DNA of 64,000 nt from JACKOB01 sp024234575 (GCA_051208035.1 JBPJFZ010000007.1:186001-250000), one strand, 5' to 3'; shown: positions 43,298 to 52,326, numbered from the stretch's first letter. The notes: generated by a model not told the origin, from the letters alone. A program made the numbers and translations.

Positions 43298-44695
43298 ATG
43301 AAAAAAAGAATACTGTTAGTTGAAGACAGCCCGTCATTGGCGGCGGTCTATGAAAGTTATCTCGAAAACAACGATTATGCGGTTTCGCTGGTAGAAACAG
43401 GCAAAGAGGCCATGTTGCGTTTAATGCAATCGCCCCCCGATGTGGTGCTCTTGGATCTTAAGCTTCCAGATATGGATGGCATGGATATCTTGTGCTACAT
43501 CCACGACAACGGATTACCTTGCGAAGTCATTATCATCACCGCGCATGGTTCGATTGATGTGGCTGTCGATGCTATGCAAAATGGTGCCTTTGACTTTCTA
43601 GTCAAACCCTTTGACGCCAAAAGACTTACCGTCACAGTGGGCAATGCGCTAGAGCACCGCACCTTATCAAAAGAAGTGGAAAGCTACCGCGAGAGCTTTA
43701 GTCGACACCATTATGAAGGCTTTATAGGCGAGTCTTTGCCAATGCAGGCGGTTTATCGCATCATTGATAGTGCTGCACCGAGCAATGCTACCGTGTTTAT
43801 TACTGGCGAAAGTGGCACGGGCAAAGAGGTCTGTGCCAATGCGATTCATAGTCGCAGTCCCAGGAAAAATGCCCCGTTTATCGCCCTCAACTGTGGTGCA
43901 ATTCCCAAAGATTTGATGGAAAGCGAAATCTTTGGGCATGTGAAAGGGGCCTTCACCGGCGCTCAGGCGGCACGAGACGGTGCGGCTACGAGGGCGAGTG
44001 GGGGGACACTTTTTTTGGATGAGATCTGTGAAATGGATCTCGATTTGCAAACCAAACTACTGCGCTTTATCCAGACGGGTACTTTCCAGAAAGTCGGAGG
44101 TAGCCAGTTAGAGACAGTTGATGTCCGATTTTTATGTGCCACCAACCGCGATCCCTGGGTTGAGGTTTCTGAAGGGCGTTTTAGGGAAGATCTTTATTAC
44201 CGATTACATGTTATTCCGGTTGAGTTGCCCCCTTTGCGCGCAAGGGAGACAGACGTGAAGTTGTTAATGGATTCGCTATTACGTAAATATAACGATGAAG
44301 AAGGCAAATCATTTTCTGGTTACTCCGCTGAGGCGACGGCATTAATGATGGAGTTTCCCTGGCCGGGCAATGTGCGTCAGCTGCAAAATGTAGTCCGCAA
44401 TATTGTCGTACTGAATAACGGTGAGAAAGTAGAAGTCGAGATGATTCCGCCGCCGGTGCGTGTGCCGGGAAGTATAGCGCCTAAAGCTCTCAAAACACCG
44501 CCAATGAGGGCGCCAACGGCTGTGCATGATACTCATGCCGCTATCCGTGTCGAGGGGGTTAGACCGCTTTGGGAAGTCGAAAAAGAGGCGATCGAAAAAG
44601 CAATAGAGTATTGCGAGGGTAATATCCCAAAAGCTGCGGCGCTGCTTGATGTCAGTGCCTCGACAATTTATCGGAAACGGGAAAAGTGGCAATAA
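43298..44695 (+). CDS. sypG: Sigma-54-dependent response regulator, LuxO/SypG type
   Basis: 465-residue NtrC-family activator. The receiver has Asp53 ('VVLLDLKLPDMDG'). The AAA+ domain has Walker A 'GESGTGKE', the sigma-54 contact loop GAFTGA and 'GGTLFLDEICEMDLDLQTKLLRF'. The C-terminal Fis-type HTH reads 'IPKAAALLDVSASTIYRKREKW'. Long stretches such as 'CEMDLDLQTKLLRFIQTGTF' agree with what I remember of Vibrio LuxO; SypG is of the same subfamily. It is therefore the likely activator of the eight sigma-54-type promoters with TTGCA-N3-TGCAA-like sites in this locus. It is followed by terminator hairpins. Confidence 0.93.
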   Translation: MKKRILLVEDSPSLAAVYESYLENNDYAVSLVETGKEAMLRLMQSPPDVVLLDLKLPDMDGMDILCYIHDNGLPCEVIIITAHGSIDVAVDAMQNGAFDFLVKPFDAKRLTVTVGNALEHRTLSKEVESYRESFSRHHYEGFIGESLPMQAVYRIIDSAAPSNATVFITGESGTGKEVCANAIHSRSPRKNAPFIALNCGAIPKDLMESEIFGHVKGAFTGAQAARDGAATRASGGTLFLDEICEMDLDLQTKLLRFIQTGTFQKVGGSQLETVDVRFLCATNRDPWVEVSEGRFREDLYYRLHVIPVELPPLRARETDVKLLMDSLLRKYNDEEGKSFSGYSAEATALMMEFPWPGNVRQLQNVVRNIVVLNNGEKVEVEMIPPPVRVPGSIAPKALKTPPMRAPTAVHDTHAAIRVEGVRPLWEVEKEAIEKAIEYCEGNIPKAAALLDVSASTIYRKREKWQ

Positions 44696-44733
44696 TGACT
44701 AAGTAACAGCCCCTGCTACGTTGGGGCTATATG

Positions 44734-44760
44734 AGTGCCTGATTGGTCAGGCACTTCTTT
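44734..44760 (+). terminator. Terminator at end of the sypA-G-like operon
   Basis: Stem AGTGCCTGA / TCAGGCACT with a 4-nt loop followed by TCTTT. A second small hairpin, AGCCCC / GGGGCT, lies just before it (44708-44728). Confidence 0.8.
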
Positions 44761-44776
44761 AGGTTAGATGCTGTTA

Positions 44777-45139
44777 TCAGCAAGACCCTGTTGGTGTTAG
44801 CGGCTTTTGTAAGACTTCATCATAGAAGAAGTCGATCGCCAGTTTGGCCTGGTTTAGCTTCGCCTTGGATACGCGAAGTTTGGTTGCCAGGTAAACGAAA
44901 AATGCTTTCACTTGCTTTTGACCCAATAATGCTGGGCTTTTGAGATCGTTAAAAATAATAAAGCGGTTAATCCAGTGGCGATAGTTTTGTTCTGTTCTGC
45001 TGTTAAAATGTTGCTCTTCTATCGCGTGCTCTAACTTAGTAAGCAACTCTGGCTCACAGAATTCGATGGGTGAAGACTCGTTAACTGAGTCGTCGTGATA
45101 ATCAAAATCTTCTGACAAAATCTTTTCTGCTAGTTCCAT
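44777..45139 (-). CDS. Stand-alone integrase N-terminal (SAM-like core-binding) domain protein
   Basis: 120 residues. Residues about 45-115 match the N-terminal core-binding domain of tyrosine recombinases ('SRTEQNYRHWINRFIIFN' start, 'VKAFFVYLATKLRVSKAKLNQA' and 'FFYDEVLQKPL'). The catalytic domain (R..HxxR..Y) is absent and only about 80 bp separate the stop from the next gene's terminator, so nothing is left of it. It is either a decayed integrase or one of the small orphan proteins of this kind in marine gammaproteobacteria. The ATG is preceded by GGGG at 7-8 nt. It marks a possible old integration boundary beside the EPS locus. Confidence 0.75.
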   Translation of the reverse strand: MELAEKILSEDFDYHDDSVNESSPIEFCEPELLTKLEHAIEEQHFNSRTEQNYRHWINRFIIFNDLKSPALLGQKQVKAFFVYLATKLRVSKAKLNQAKLAIDFFYDEVLQKPLTPTGSC

Positions 45140-45375
45140 GGTGATACCCCGTTATCGTTCTTATTATAATTTTCGGGGGATTGTATTACATGAAAATGAC
45201 ATTTGTAAAATTACAAAAAAATAAAATTTGAATGTTGAGGCAACAGGTTCTGCGAAATGTCGTTTTTAGCTTGGTAGCAGGCAAATAAAATAATAACGAT
45301 TAAAATACACGGCAGAAATAGGATTAGCTCTGCCGTTTACGGCATTTCATTGTCATGGCAAGAAACTTTAGCAAT

Positions 45376-45400
45376 AAAAAAGGCAGGTTTCCCTGCCTTT
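45376..45400 (-). terminator. Terminator after the acyl-CoA-binding protein gene
   Basis: Stem AAAGGCAGG / CCTGCCTTT (45379-45387 with 45392-45400). On the minus strand the hairpin runs into T6. It lies 39 bp after the stop of the acyl-CoA-binding protein gene. The rest of 45140-45438 is AT-rich with no gene seen. Confidence 0.85.
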
Positions 45401-45438
45401 CGTTCGGCGTCCGAAGACTTAGCGTCGATCAATTGAAA

Positions 45439-45699
45439 CTATTTCATTGAGTCAATTTTATCGATATATCTTTGCATGGCATCTTCTTTAGAAACACCTT
45501 TTAGTTTTTCCCAGGCACCATATTTTGCTTTGCCAACCAGATCCATCATGCCTGGCTTCTTGCCGTGGACGTCACCTTCGGTGGCTTGTTTGAAGAGTGA
45601 GTACATTTCCAGCTTCAAATCGTTGGAGGGCTTAAAATCACCTTCTGCGTTTTGAACATAGTTTACCGATTCTTCAAACTTCTTTTTCAGGTCGCTCAT
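45439..45699 (-). CDS. Acyl-CoA-binding protein
   Basis: 86-residue four-helix ACBP, which carries long-chain acyl-CoA in the cytoplasm. The family pattern is plain: 'FEESVNYVQN', 'LKLEMYSLFKQATEGDV', 'GKAKYGAWEKLKGVSKEDAMQRYI'. The length is typical. It has its own terminator. It is divergent from a DUF4442 hotdog thioesterase-like gene, suggesting a small acyl-CoA metabolism pair. Confidence 0.95.
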   Translation of the reverse strand: MSDLKKKFEESVNYVQNAEGDFKPSNDLKLEMYSLFKQATEGDVHGKKPGMMDLVGKAKYGAWEKLKGVSKEDAMQRYIDKIDSMK

Positions 45700-45959
45700 G
45701 AAATTTCCTCAGCTGCGTTTGGGTATCTGTCAATTGTGACAACATTATAGACGCAACTCTGGGCTGAGGCCATTGGCCAAGCACTCGATTGTTCGTAGAG
45801 GAAAAGCCAATAGTGAAATGGGTACAGTCTTTCTGTTTTTGCCAAAATGCGCTACTCTCGCGTCTGCATTCGGTAGACTCACTCGGCAGACTGCTTTGAC
45901 AGGGTTTTTTTAAGGCCGAGATGGACGACCCTTTTTTAAATTCGACTTGGATTATGACC

Positions 45960-46451
45960 ATGAGCAAGAAAAACCAGATGAATACCATTGTTAGCAAAAT
46001 TAATGTGCTGCCAGATTTTTTGCGTTCGCGCGCGCTGACGACTTTTTTTGGTAAAACAGTGAAGTTAACAGGCACGGTAGGTATTTCGGTGGATGAGCTG
46101 ACCGAAAAACGCGCCATCATCTCGGTTAAGAACAAAAAGAAAGTACAGAATCATATTGGTTCGGTGCATGCGGTGGCCAATATTCTGATTGCTGAGTCTG
46201 CAACGGGTTACCTGGTTGGCATGAACATTCCTGATACGAGCCTGCCGGTAATCAAGACTATCAAGGCAGATTACGTGAAGCGCGCGAAGGGCGATATGAA
46301 AGCAGTTGCGACCCTGACAGATGAGCAGATCAAACTCATCCAGTCTACTGAGAAGGGCGAAACCGTTGTTAAAGTGACGGTCACCGATGGCGAAGGTAAA
46401 GAGCCGGTAATTATGGAAATGGTTTGGGCGTGGACACCGAAGAAGCGCTGA
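45960..46451 (+). CDS. DUF4442 hotdog-fold (thioesterase-like) protein
   Basis: About 163 residues. The central 'KNKKKVQNHIGSVHAVANILIAESATGYLVG' region is the DUF4442/PaaI-like hotdog signature, in which 'N-x-x-G-S-x-H' positions the substrate. These proteins are presumed acyl-CoA thioesterases. The start is uncertain: ATG 45960 has a GGA 8 nt upstream; ATG 45954 and the longer 45921 are alternatives. It is divergent from the acyl-CoA-binding protein gene. Confidence 0.8.
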   Translation: MSKKNQMNTIVSKINVLPDFLRSRALTTFFGKTVKLTGTVGISVDELTEKRAIISVKNKKKVQNHIGSVHAVANILIAESATGYLVGMNIPDTSLPVIKTIKADYVKRAKGDMKAVATLTDEQIKLIQSTEKGETVVKVTVTDGEGKEPVIMEMVWAWTPKKR

Positions 46452-46530
46452 GACCCTTAGGTGCAAAGAGCTTGTGGGGGCGAGCGCTCCCAAGTTCTCT
46501 GCACGTTGACCGCCAAGATAACGGTTGTGT

Positions 46531-48588
46531 TCATTTTTCGTTTATAACCCGCGCCTGATTTTCTGCCAGTGGCAGCTTCACCCAAAAGCGCACCCCATTT
46601 TGTTCTGGCAGGTTCTCGGCATTAGTTTCGCCGCCGTGAAAGCCCGCGATTAGCCTTACGATAACCAGCCCCAACCCCATGTGTGCTTCCTGGTTTTCTT
46701 TGCGATGGGAAACAAACGAGTCAAATATATCCTGACTGTTCTGTGGTAGTTCGGAGCCTTCGTTTTCGATGCAAAGCATCGCCGAAGATTTTTTCCGCTT
46801 TAGAATAAATCTTATCTGCCGCCCTTCAGGGGTATGTCCACGGGCGTTGTCGAATAGTTTATCCAGCATTTGTGCAATGAGCTCCGGAGAGCCGTTTATA
46901 AAACAGGGTTTTTCTGGGATAGACAGCGTCAGGTCATGCTGAGAGTCGATGGATTGATAAGCGGCAAAAATATCTGTGATTAGTTGGCTGAGAGAGAATA
47001 TGGTTGTTTCTGTGTTGTCGATGCTTTTTTCGAGGCGGGTCGCCTCTCGTAACGCGTTGGTAATCTGGCTAATGCGCGATACCCCTTCCTGTGCCCTATC
47101 GATATAGGTGTTGCTGTCTGTTGCCGACGGAGACTGTTTTAACATATCCAGTGATGAGCTGACGATCGCTACCGGCGTTTTTATCTCGTGCACCAGCTTT
47201 TGTGAAAAGGTTTCGAGGTACTCGGTATAGCCTTTGACGGCGCTGATGAGTGTCGCAAACTGTCGCGATAGCTCACCGATTTCATCACCTGATCGTGAGG
47301 CCGAAAAGTCGCCAATGATTTTCCCATCCGGAGTCATGGATATGCTGACCTGTCGGCGTAATCCAGAAATACGAAACGAGAGTAAGGAGGCGTAACCAAT
47401 CAATAATCCTGAGAGCCCGATAAAAAGCAGAACGCTGCTGCCGAGCAAATACAGTATGGATTGGTTGGAAAGGCTGGCGATAACATTGGTCATTTGTTCG
47501 ACCCGAATGGTGCCAGTAACCTCTTGGTCATTTAATAGCGGCTGCACCACCACACTCAGTGCATCGCGGGTGTAATCCGCCGAGAACCAGCCGCTCGCTG
47601 CTTTTTGCGTGTGAATAACAGTTTGTGTAATGGCAGAGTTGTCTTTACCTGAGTGGTCGTTTACCGCCGCTGACGTAGGCTGCTCAAGAATTATCCAGCG
47701 CAGTAAGGTACCCAACGCCTCGGTTAGCCAGTTTGGTGTCACGCCCGTCATGTCATCTTGTTCATTTTGCGTGGTGCCAGCTTCCGCGAGAATCCAGCCT
47801 TCTGCATCGGTGAGCTGCAGGCGCAACGATTTGGACGCAAAAGGCGCAAGAATCTGATTAAGCTCGCCACTACGAGTAATGATACGAGCATGAGGTACAG
47901 ATACTGAAGGCGTGGCTGTGGGTAAGCGCGATATCGCCAATTTATGCTGTGCCCAGCTGGCGGGAAATCGCACTTCCAGCGCGAAGCCTTTACTGCTTTC
48001 CTGCCAGACGCCTTCGATATTCTCTACAGAAGTGGTATTGATGGTTTTCTTGCCTGTTGCTAACCGGGTGGTCATAGAGGGGGTGATAGGGCCGGGAGCA
48101 ATCGCCCGAAATGCCACATCGATAATACTGTTGTCGGCGGCTTGAAACGAAAGCAAGATACCATCTGCGATTGCGCTATCGTCTTTGCCGGGGGACAGAT
48201 AGTAAATATCACTGTCACGAACATTGATATATAAGTAGAAAGCTTTTGTCGAATAACTTGCCAGGTAAGTTATGTCAGAATCATGGGCGGCGGTTTGTTT
48301 TGGGGCCTGCATCGCCTGCCAGTCATCGAAATAGCCATCCAGTATCGGCTGGCCAAATACCGGGTGAGCGTAAATGATGGGTTCGTTAGCCGTTACAGCG
48401 ACAGGACCGAGGCGCTGCCAGGATTGTTTTTGCAATACCTGATTGGCCGCTAGTGTTGCCGTGTGACGAAGGATCTGCTGCTGATTTTGCCGCAGCTCGC
48501 GCTCTAATTCGGAGATAAACTCATAGCCTGCAATGGGTACAAGCAGCATCACCAGACTGAGCAACATTAATTGCAGTTTTAAGGGCAT
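46531..48588 (-). CDS. pdsS: Histidine kinase of the dedicated sortase system
   Basis: 685-residue sensor kinase of the proteobacterial dedicated sortase system type (TIGR03785, by my recollection). It has an N-terminal TM, then a large periplasmic domain. The start of that domain ('PILDGYFDDWQAM', later 'FYLYINVRDSDIYYL') resembles a CBM9-like carbohydrate-binding fold. A second TM near 400-425, a HAMP-like linker, HisKA 'LVHEIKTPVAIVSSSLDML' and HATPase with 'GLGLVIVRLI' follow. The start at 48588 follows the response regulator stop by one base, so the pair is co-translated. It is divergent from the sortase target gene it presumably controls. Confidence 0.88.
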   Translation of the reverse strand: MPLKLQLMLLSLVMLLVPIAGYEFISELERELRQNQQQILRHTATLAANQVLQKQSWQRLGPVAVTANEPIIYAHPVFGQPILDGYFDDWQAMQAPKQTAAHDSDITYLASYSTKAFYLYINVRDSDIYYLSPGKDDSAIADGILLSFQAADNSIIDVAFRAIAPGPITPSMTTRLATGKKTINTTSVENIEGVWQESSKGFALEVRFPASWAQHKLAISRLPTATPSVSVPHARIITRSGELNQILAPFASKSLRLQLTDAEGWILAEAGTTQNEQDDMTGVTPNWLTEALGTLLRWIILEQPTSAAVNDHSGKDNSAITQTVIHTQKAASGWFSADYTRDALSVVVQPLLNDQEVTGTIRVEQMTNVIASLSNQSILYLLGSSVLLFIGLSGLLIGYASLLSFRISGLRRQVSISMTPDGKIIGDFSASRSGDEIGELSRQFATLISAVKGYTEYLETFSQKLVHEIKTPVAIVSSSLDMLKQSPSATDSNTYIDRAQEGVSRISQITNALREATRLEKSIDNTETTIFSLSQLITDIFAAYQSIDSQHDLTLSIPEKPCFINGSPELIAQMLDKLFDNARGHTPEGRQIRFILKRKKSSAMLCIENEGSELPQNSQDIFDSFVSHRKENQEAHMGLGLVIVRLIAGFHGGETNAENLPEQNGVRFWVKLPLAENQARVINEK

Positions 48589-48589
48589 C

Positions 48590-49288
48590 TCAGGGTTCGC
48601 CTGCTTGCCAGCGATAGCCCATACCGTAAGCGGTTTGAATGGCTTCAAATTGCGGATCGATCTGTTGAAATTTCTTGCGCAGCCGCTTGATATGCGAAGT
48701 GATAGTGCTGTCATCCAAAACGGTATTCGCCGCTTCCATCAGTTGTGTGCGATTCTTCACGTGGCCCGGATGCTTGGCTAGTGCATAAAGAATCCAGAAT
48801 TCGGTGACCGTCAGGTCGACGGGCGTATCCTTCCAGCTGACGGTCATTTTATCGGCATTGATACGAATATGGCCCCGCTGGATCGTTGTTTCCTGCGTGT
48901 TGGGCTGCTTTAGCGCATCCATTCGTCTAAATAGTGCGACGATGCGAGCCATCATGTGGGGAATGCTAATGTCTTTGGTGAGGTAATCGTCGGCACCGAG
49001 TCGAAGACCGGATATCTGGTCGAGTTCGCTGTCGCGGGCAGTCAGAAAAATTATCGGAATCTCGCGGGACATGGCACGAAGCTCGCGGCAAAGATCAAAG
49101 CCCCCCTCAAACTCATCGCCCAGCCCGACATCGATAACGGCGAGATCGGGCAGTTGGCGGGCAAAGTGTTGCAAGGCATCCTGACGATTGGCAAATGCCA
49201 TCACGTCATAACCATGTCGCTTAAACGCTTCGGTGTAGTTGGCGCGGATGCTTGGCTCGTCTTCAACAATAGCAATGGTGCGTTTCAT
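48590..49288 (-). CDS. pdsR: Response regulator of the dedicated sortase system
   Basis: 232-residue OmpR-type regulator. The receiver has 'IAIVEDEPSIRANY' and the acceptor Asp in 'LAVIDVGLGDEFEGG', a longer loop than the usual DxxMP. The C-terminal winged helix has 'VDLTVTEFWILYALAKHPGHV' and 'STITSHIKRLRKKF'. The loop after the acceptor Asp is characteristic of the sortase-associated family (TIGR03787). It is transcribed divergently from the sortase target gene. Repeated CCATAATT elements in the shared region are candidate binding sites. The start at 49288 is chosen over 49300 because 'KRTIAIVEDE' is the normal N-terminus. Confidence 0.9.
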   Translation of the reverse strand: MKRTIAIVEDEPSIRANYTEAFKRHGYDVMAFANRQDALQHFARQLPDLAVIDVGLGDEFEGGFDLCRELRAMSREIPIIFLTARDSELDQISGLRLGADDYLTKDISIPHMMARIVALFRRMDALKQPNTQETTIQRGHIRINADKMTVSWKDTPVDLTVTEFWILYALAKHPGHVKNRTQLMEAANTVLDDSTITSHIKRLRKKFQQIDPQFEAIQTAYGMGYRWQAGEP

Positions 49289-49359
49289 GTATGGGCTCAA
49301 TGGGCTGAACGTGGAATGTCGCTATTAAAGCATGAAAGAGAGGGCAATCTTAATTGCTT

Positions 49360-49378
49360 GCCATAATTCGCCATAATT
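49360..49378. promoter_or_regulatory. Direct repeat GCCATAATT-c-GCCATAATT, candidate PdsR site
   Basis: Two 9-bp copies (49360-49368 and 49370-49378) at one helical turn (10 bp), the spacing used by OmpR-family dimers. An inverted copy, AATTATGG, lies at 49447-49454 next to the sortase-target RBS. All are in the divergent pdsR/target region. Confidence 0.55.
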
Positions 49379-49463
49379 GCTCAGCTTGCTGCCATTTTTC
49401 AATCGCCAGATTGTCTTTTTACTGCGGTTTAATCAGTCCATAGCGAAATTATGGAGGTGCGTG

Positions 49464-51662
49464 ATGAACTGGGTAAATAAACTAAGTACAAGATTTTGGG
49501 AAAACAGCCTGTTGGTTTTCGGCTTGTGGTTGATCGTAGCGGCACAGTCGATGGCGGTGCCCCAGGAAATCAATCCAGCCATAGACAGTGTGCGTCCACA
49601 CGATGCCACCATGGGTGAGCTGTTTTATAAGACGAAGCAGGGTTATACCGCAGGAACTTTTTTACACGGCGAAGTCGATATTGTCGTGACCGGCTTGCTG
49701 GTAAAGGCGCACGTCACGCAGGTGTTCGAAAACCTGACCGCCGATTGGCAAGAAGCCACCTATGTTTTCCCCTTACCTGATAATGCCGCGGTGCATGCCA
49801 TGCGTGTTAAAACAGGGGACCGCATCATCGAAGGAGAGATTCAGGAAAAGGCCGCCGCTCGTAAAACATATAACCAGGCAAAGTCTCAGGGAAAACGGGC
49901 CGCTCTGGTCGAGCAGCAGCGGCCGAATATGTTTACCACGGAAGTGAGCCATATCGCGCCAGGTGACAAGGTTGAAGTCGAAATTGAATATCTGCAGCAA
50001 TTGGCCCTCAAAGATGGCATCGTGCAGTTGCGATTTCCCACAACGATTACGCCAAGATACACACCACAGATTACTCTGCAAAAACAGAGTGAGACTCGCA
50101 CGACTGAGCTTTCAGGAGAAGAGGCAACCAATGCCATTCTGGATGAAACATATCGACAGCAGCCCATGGTTGCTAATGGTTGGCAATCCGCAAGCCTGGA
50201 ATCTCTCGGCGTGGCAGAATCGCCAGTGGTGTTGCCAGCAGATGTGGCAAGAGACTCACATCGCATGCAGGTAAAGATGAGCATTGCGCCGGGCTTTATG
50301 GTGGATGGTATTCACTCGCTGACGCACTCGTTGCATGGAAACTTTGTGGACAGCTCAGATGTACATGGCGTTAGCGGCGGTCACTACGAAGTCAATCTGG
50401 GAATGAATGACACACTTATGAATCGGGACCTGGTTGTTGAGTGGTCACCCGCGCGACAAAGCGAGCCGCAGTTGGCGCTTTATACCGAACAGGTGCGAGG
50501 AAATACCTATGGCCTGGTATTTATGACGCCGCCGACTGCAGAGAACGTATCAACGCTGGCACGTGAGTTGATCTTCGTGATTGACACCTCCGGATCAATG
50601 GGAGGAAGACCTATGGCCCATGCCATTCAAGTGTTGCATAAAGCGTTGTCTGGCTTGAGCACCCAAGACCGCTTTAATGTCATCCGGTTTAGTAGTGATG
50701 CCTCGGCCTTTGCGCCAAACCCCTTGCCAGCAACTGCCGCCAATGTGCAGGCGGCACATGCCTATGCTGACAATCTTAGTGCAAATGGTGGCACCGAAAT
50801 GTCGGGCGCACTGACACTGGCGTTAAACCGTGGCAGTGATAGCCAGACGTTTCTGCGGCAAATCGTCTTTATTACCGATGGAAGTGTCAGCAATGAGCAA
50901 GCATTGTTTAGCCAGATCGAGCAATCGTTGGGGCAGGCAAGTTTATTCACGGTTGGCATTGGTACCGCCCCTAATAGCTATTTTATGCGAAAAGCCGCCG
51001 AATTCGGCCGCGGAACTTTTACCCAGATTGATCATGAGTCGCAGATAGAAAGCCTGATCAGTCAAATGTTAGCGAAACTTGGGGCGCCGCTGTTAAGGGA
51101 TATTCAGGTCGTTTGGCCAGCTGGCATCAACGCCGACGTCTATCCTGGGCGATTGCCTGATTTATACGCCGGTGACCCGCTGGTGTTTACGTTTCGTGTT
51201 CCGGGGGCGGTGAACAAGGTTGATCTAACGGTGCAGGGCACACGCGCTGAAAACGGTCGGGGACAAGCCGCCTGGCAGAAACCACTTCAGTTCTCTGTTG
51301 ACCAGGATGGTGTCAAGAAAGGCCTCGATAAGTTATGGGCACGCAGCCGAATTGCCTACCTAAAAGATGAGCATGTTCGCGGCGTGGCGAAGGATGTTGC
51401 CAGCAAAGAGATTTTGTCAACCGCACTCACTTACGGGCTGGTGTCTGATGTCACGAGTTTAGTTGCTGTGGATCACACCCCCGTGCGTGAGACGAACGAT
51501 AACGATCTGACGAAAACACAGGTTGCATCATTATTGCCGGATGGTATGGCAAACAACATGTTGCGCTATCCCAAAACCAACAACGGCTCTTTTCTGCAGT
51601 TGCTGATGGGCGCGCTGGGGTTGCTGTTTGGCTATTGCCTGTTTTGGAGGAAGCATGCGTAG
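49464..51662 (+). CDS. Marine-type sortase target protein with VIT and VWA domains
   Basis: Single substrate of the adjacent sortase, 733 residues. It has a signal peptide (about 1-33), a VIT domain (about 45-170: 'VDIVVTGLLVKAHVTQVF', 'ATYVFPLPDNAAVHAM') and a VWA domain with a MIDAS motif 'FVIDTSGSMGG' (about 370-540). The C-terminal sorting-like tail has 'RYPKT', a hydrophobic helix and 'WRKHA'. It would be exported and covalently attached or processed at the cell surface. GGAGG lies 6 nt before ATG 49464. Its stop overlaps the sortase start by 8 bp. Confidence 0.92.
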   Translation: MNWVNKLSTRFWENSLLVFGLWLIVAAQSMAVPQEINPAIDSVRPHDATMGELFYKTKQGYTAGTFLHGEVDIVVTGLLVKAHVTQVFENLTADWQEATYVFPLPDNAAVHAMRVKTGDRIIEGEIQEKAAARKTYNQAKSQGKRAALVEQQRPNMFTTEVSHIAPGDKVEVEIEYLQQLALKDGIVQLRFPTTITPRYTPQITLQKQSETRTTELSGEEATNAILDETYRQQPMVANGWQSASLESLGVAESPVVLPADVARDSHRMQVKMSIAPGFMVDGIHSLTHSLHGNFVDSSDVHGVSGGHYEVNLGMNDTLMNRDLVVEWSPARQSEPQLALYTEQVRGNTYGLVFMTPPTAENVSTLARELIFVIDTSGSMGGRPMAHAIQVLHKALSGLSTQDRFNVIRFSSDASAFAPNPLPATAANVQAAHAYADNLSANGGTEMSGALTLALNRGSDSQTFLRQIVFITDGSVSNEQALFSQIEQSLGQASLFTVGIGTAPNSYFMRKAAEFGRGTFTQIDHESQIESLISQMLAKLGAPLLRDIQVVWPAGINADVYPGRLPDLYAGDPLVFTFRVPGAVNKVDLTVQGTRAENGRGQAAWQKPLQFSVDQDGVKKGLDKLWARSRIAYLKDEHVRGVAKDVASKEILSTALTYGLVSDVTSLVAVDHTPVRETNDNDLTKTQVASLLPDGMANNMLRYPKTNNGSFLQLLMGALGLLFGYCLFWRKHA

Positions 51663-52326
51663 GAAGTCTAAAAACAGGAAGTCCAAAAAAACCATGCGTT
51701 GGCTGGCGATGGGTATCATGACGTTAGCCGCCCTGTCGTTTTCCAATGGTTTGTATATTCAGGCGAAGGCGGAAGTGGCGCAATGGTTGCTGCAGGATGC
51801 CTGGGTAAGAACGTTAGCCGGGGAAGCGCAGGCAAAGCCATGGTCGTGGGCCGATATTTGGCCCGTTGCCAGTCTGCACTATCGTAAACAGCCAACCTCT
51901 ACTGAGCTGTTTTCTGAGGAGCTGTTCTCAGATGACCACGATTTGCTGGTGCTCAATGAAGCATCCGGACAAGGGTTAGCATTTGGACCTGGGCGGTTAG
52001 CAAGCAATATTCAGCCGGGAGAGCCAGGATGGTTGATTATTGGCGGTCACCGGGATACCCATTTTGGTTTTCTAGAGGGTGTTACGCAGGGTGATACCAT
52101 TGCATTGCAATCCACCGATAGCCGTTGGCATCTTTATGAGGTTGATCACATTCAGGTCGTTGATAGCACCAACGAGATGTTGCCCGCGCCTGATGAAATC
52201 AGCGAGCCAGGGTTGATTTTAGTTACCTGCTATCCCTTTGATGTGGTTAGTAACGGGTCGCTGCGGTATGTGGTGATGGCCAAAAAGGTGCAGCCTCACG
52301 ACAATGGTCGTGTGATTACATTGTGA
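51655..52326 (+). CDS. Class GN (marine proteobacterial) sortase
   Basis: Membrane-anchored transpeptidase of 223 residues. It has a very basic N-terminus (several Lys/Arg in the first 14 residues), a TM helix (about 14-33) and a sortase fold with catalytic His in 'IIGGHRDTHFGFL', Cys in 'LVTCYPFD' and Arg in 'NGSLRYVVM'. The known arrangement is one sortase and one target with its own two-component system, all present here. The start overlaps the target stop, with AGGA just upstream. Confidence 0.93.
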   Translation: MRRKSKNRKSKKTMRWLAMGIMTLAALSFSNGLYIQAKAEVAQWLLQDAWVRTLAGEAQAKPWSWADIWPVASLHYRKQPTSTELFSEELFSDDHDLLVLNEASGQGLAFGPGRLASNIQPGEPGWLIIGGHRDTHFGFLEGVTQGDTIALQSTDSRWHLYEVDHIQVVDSTNEMLPAPDEISEPGLILVTCYPFDVVSNGSLRYVVMAKKVQPHDNGRVITL

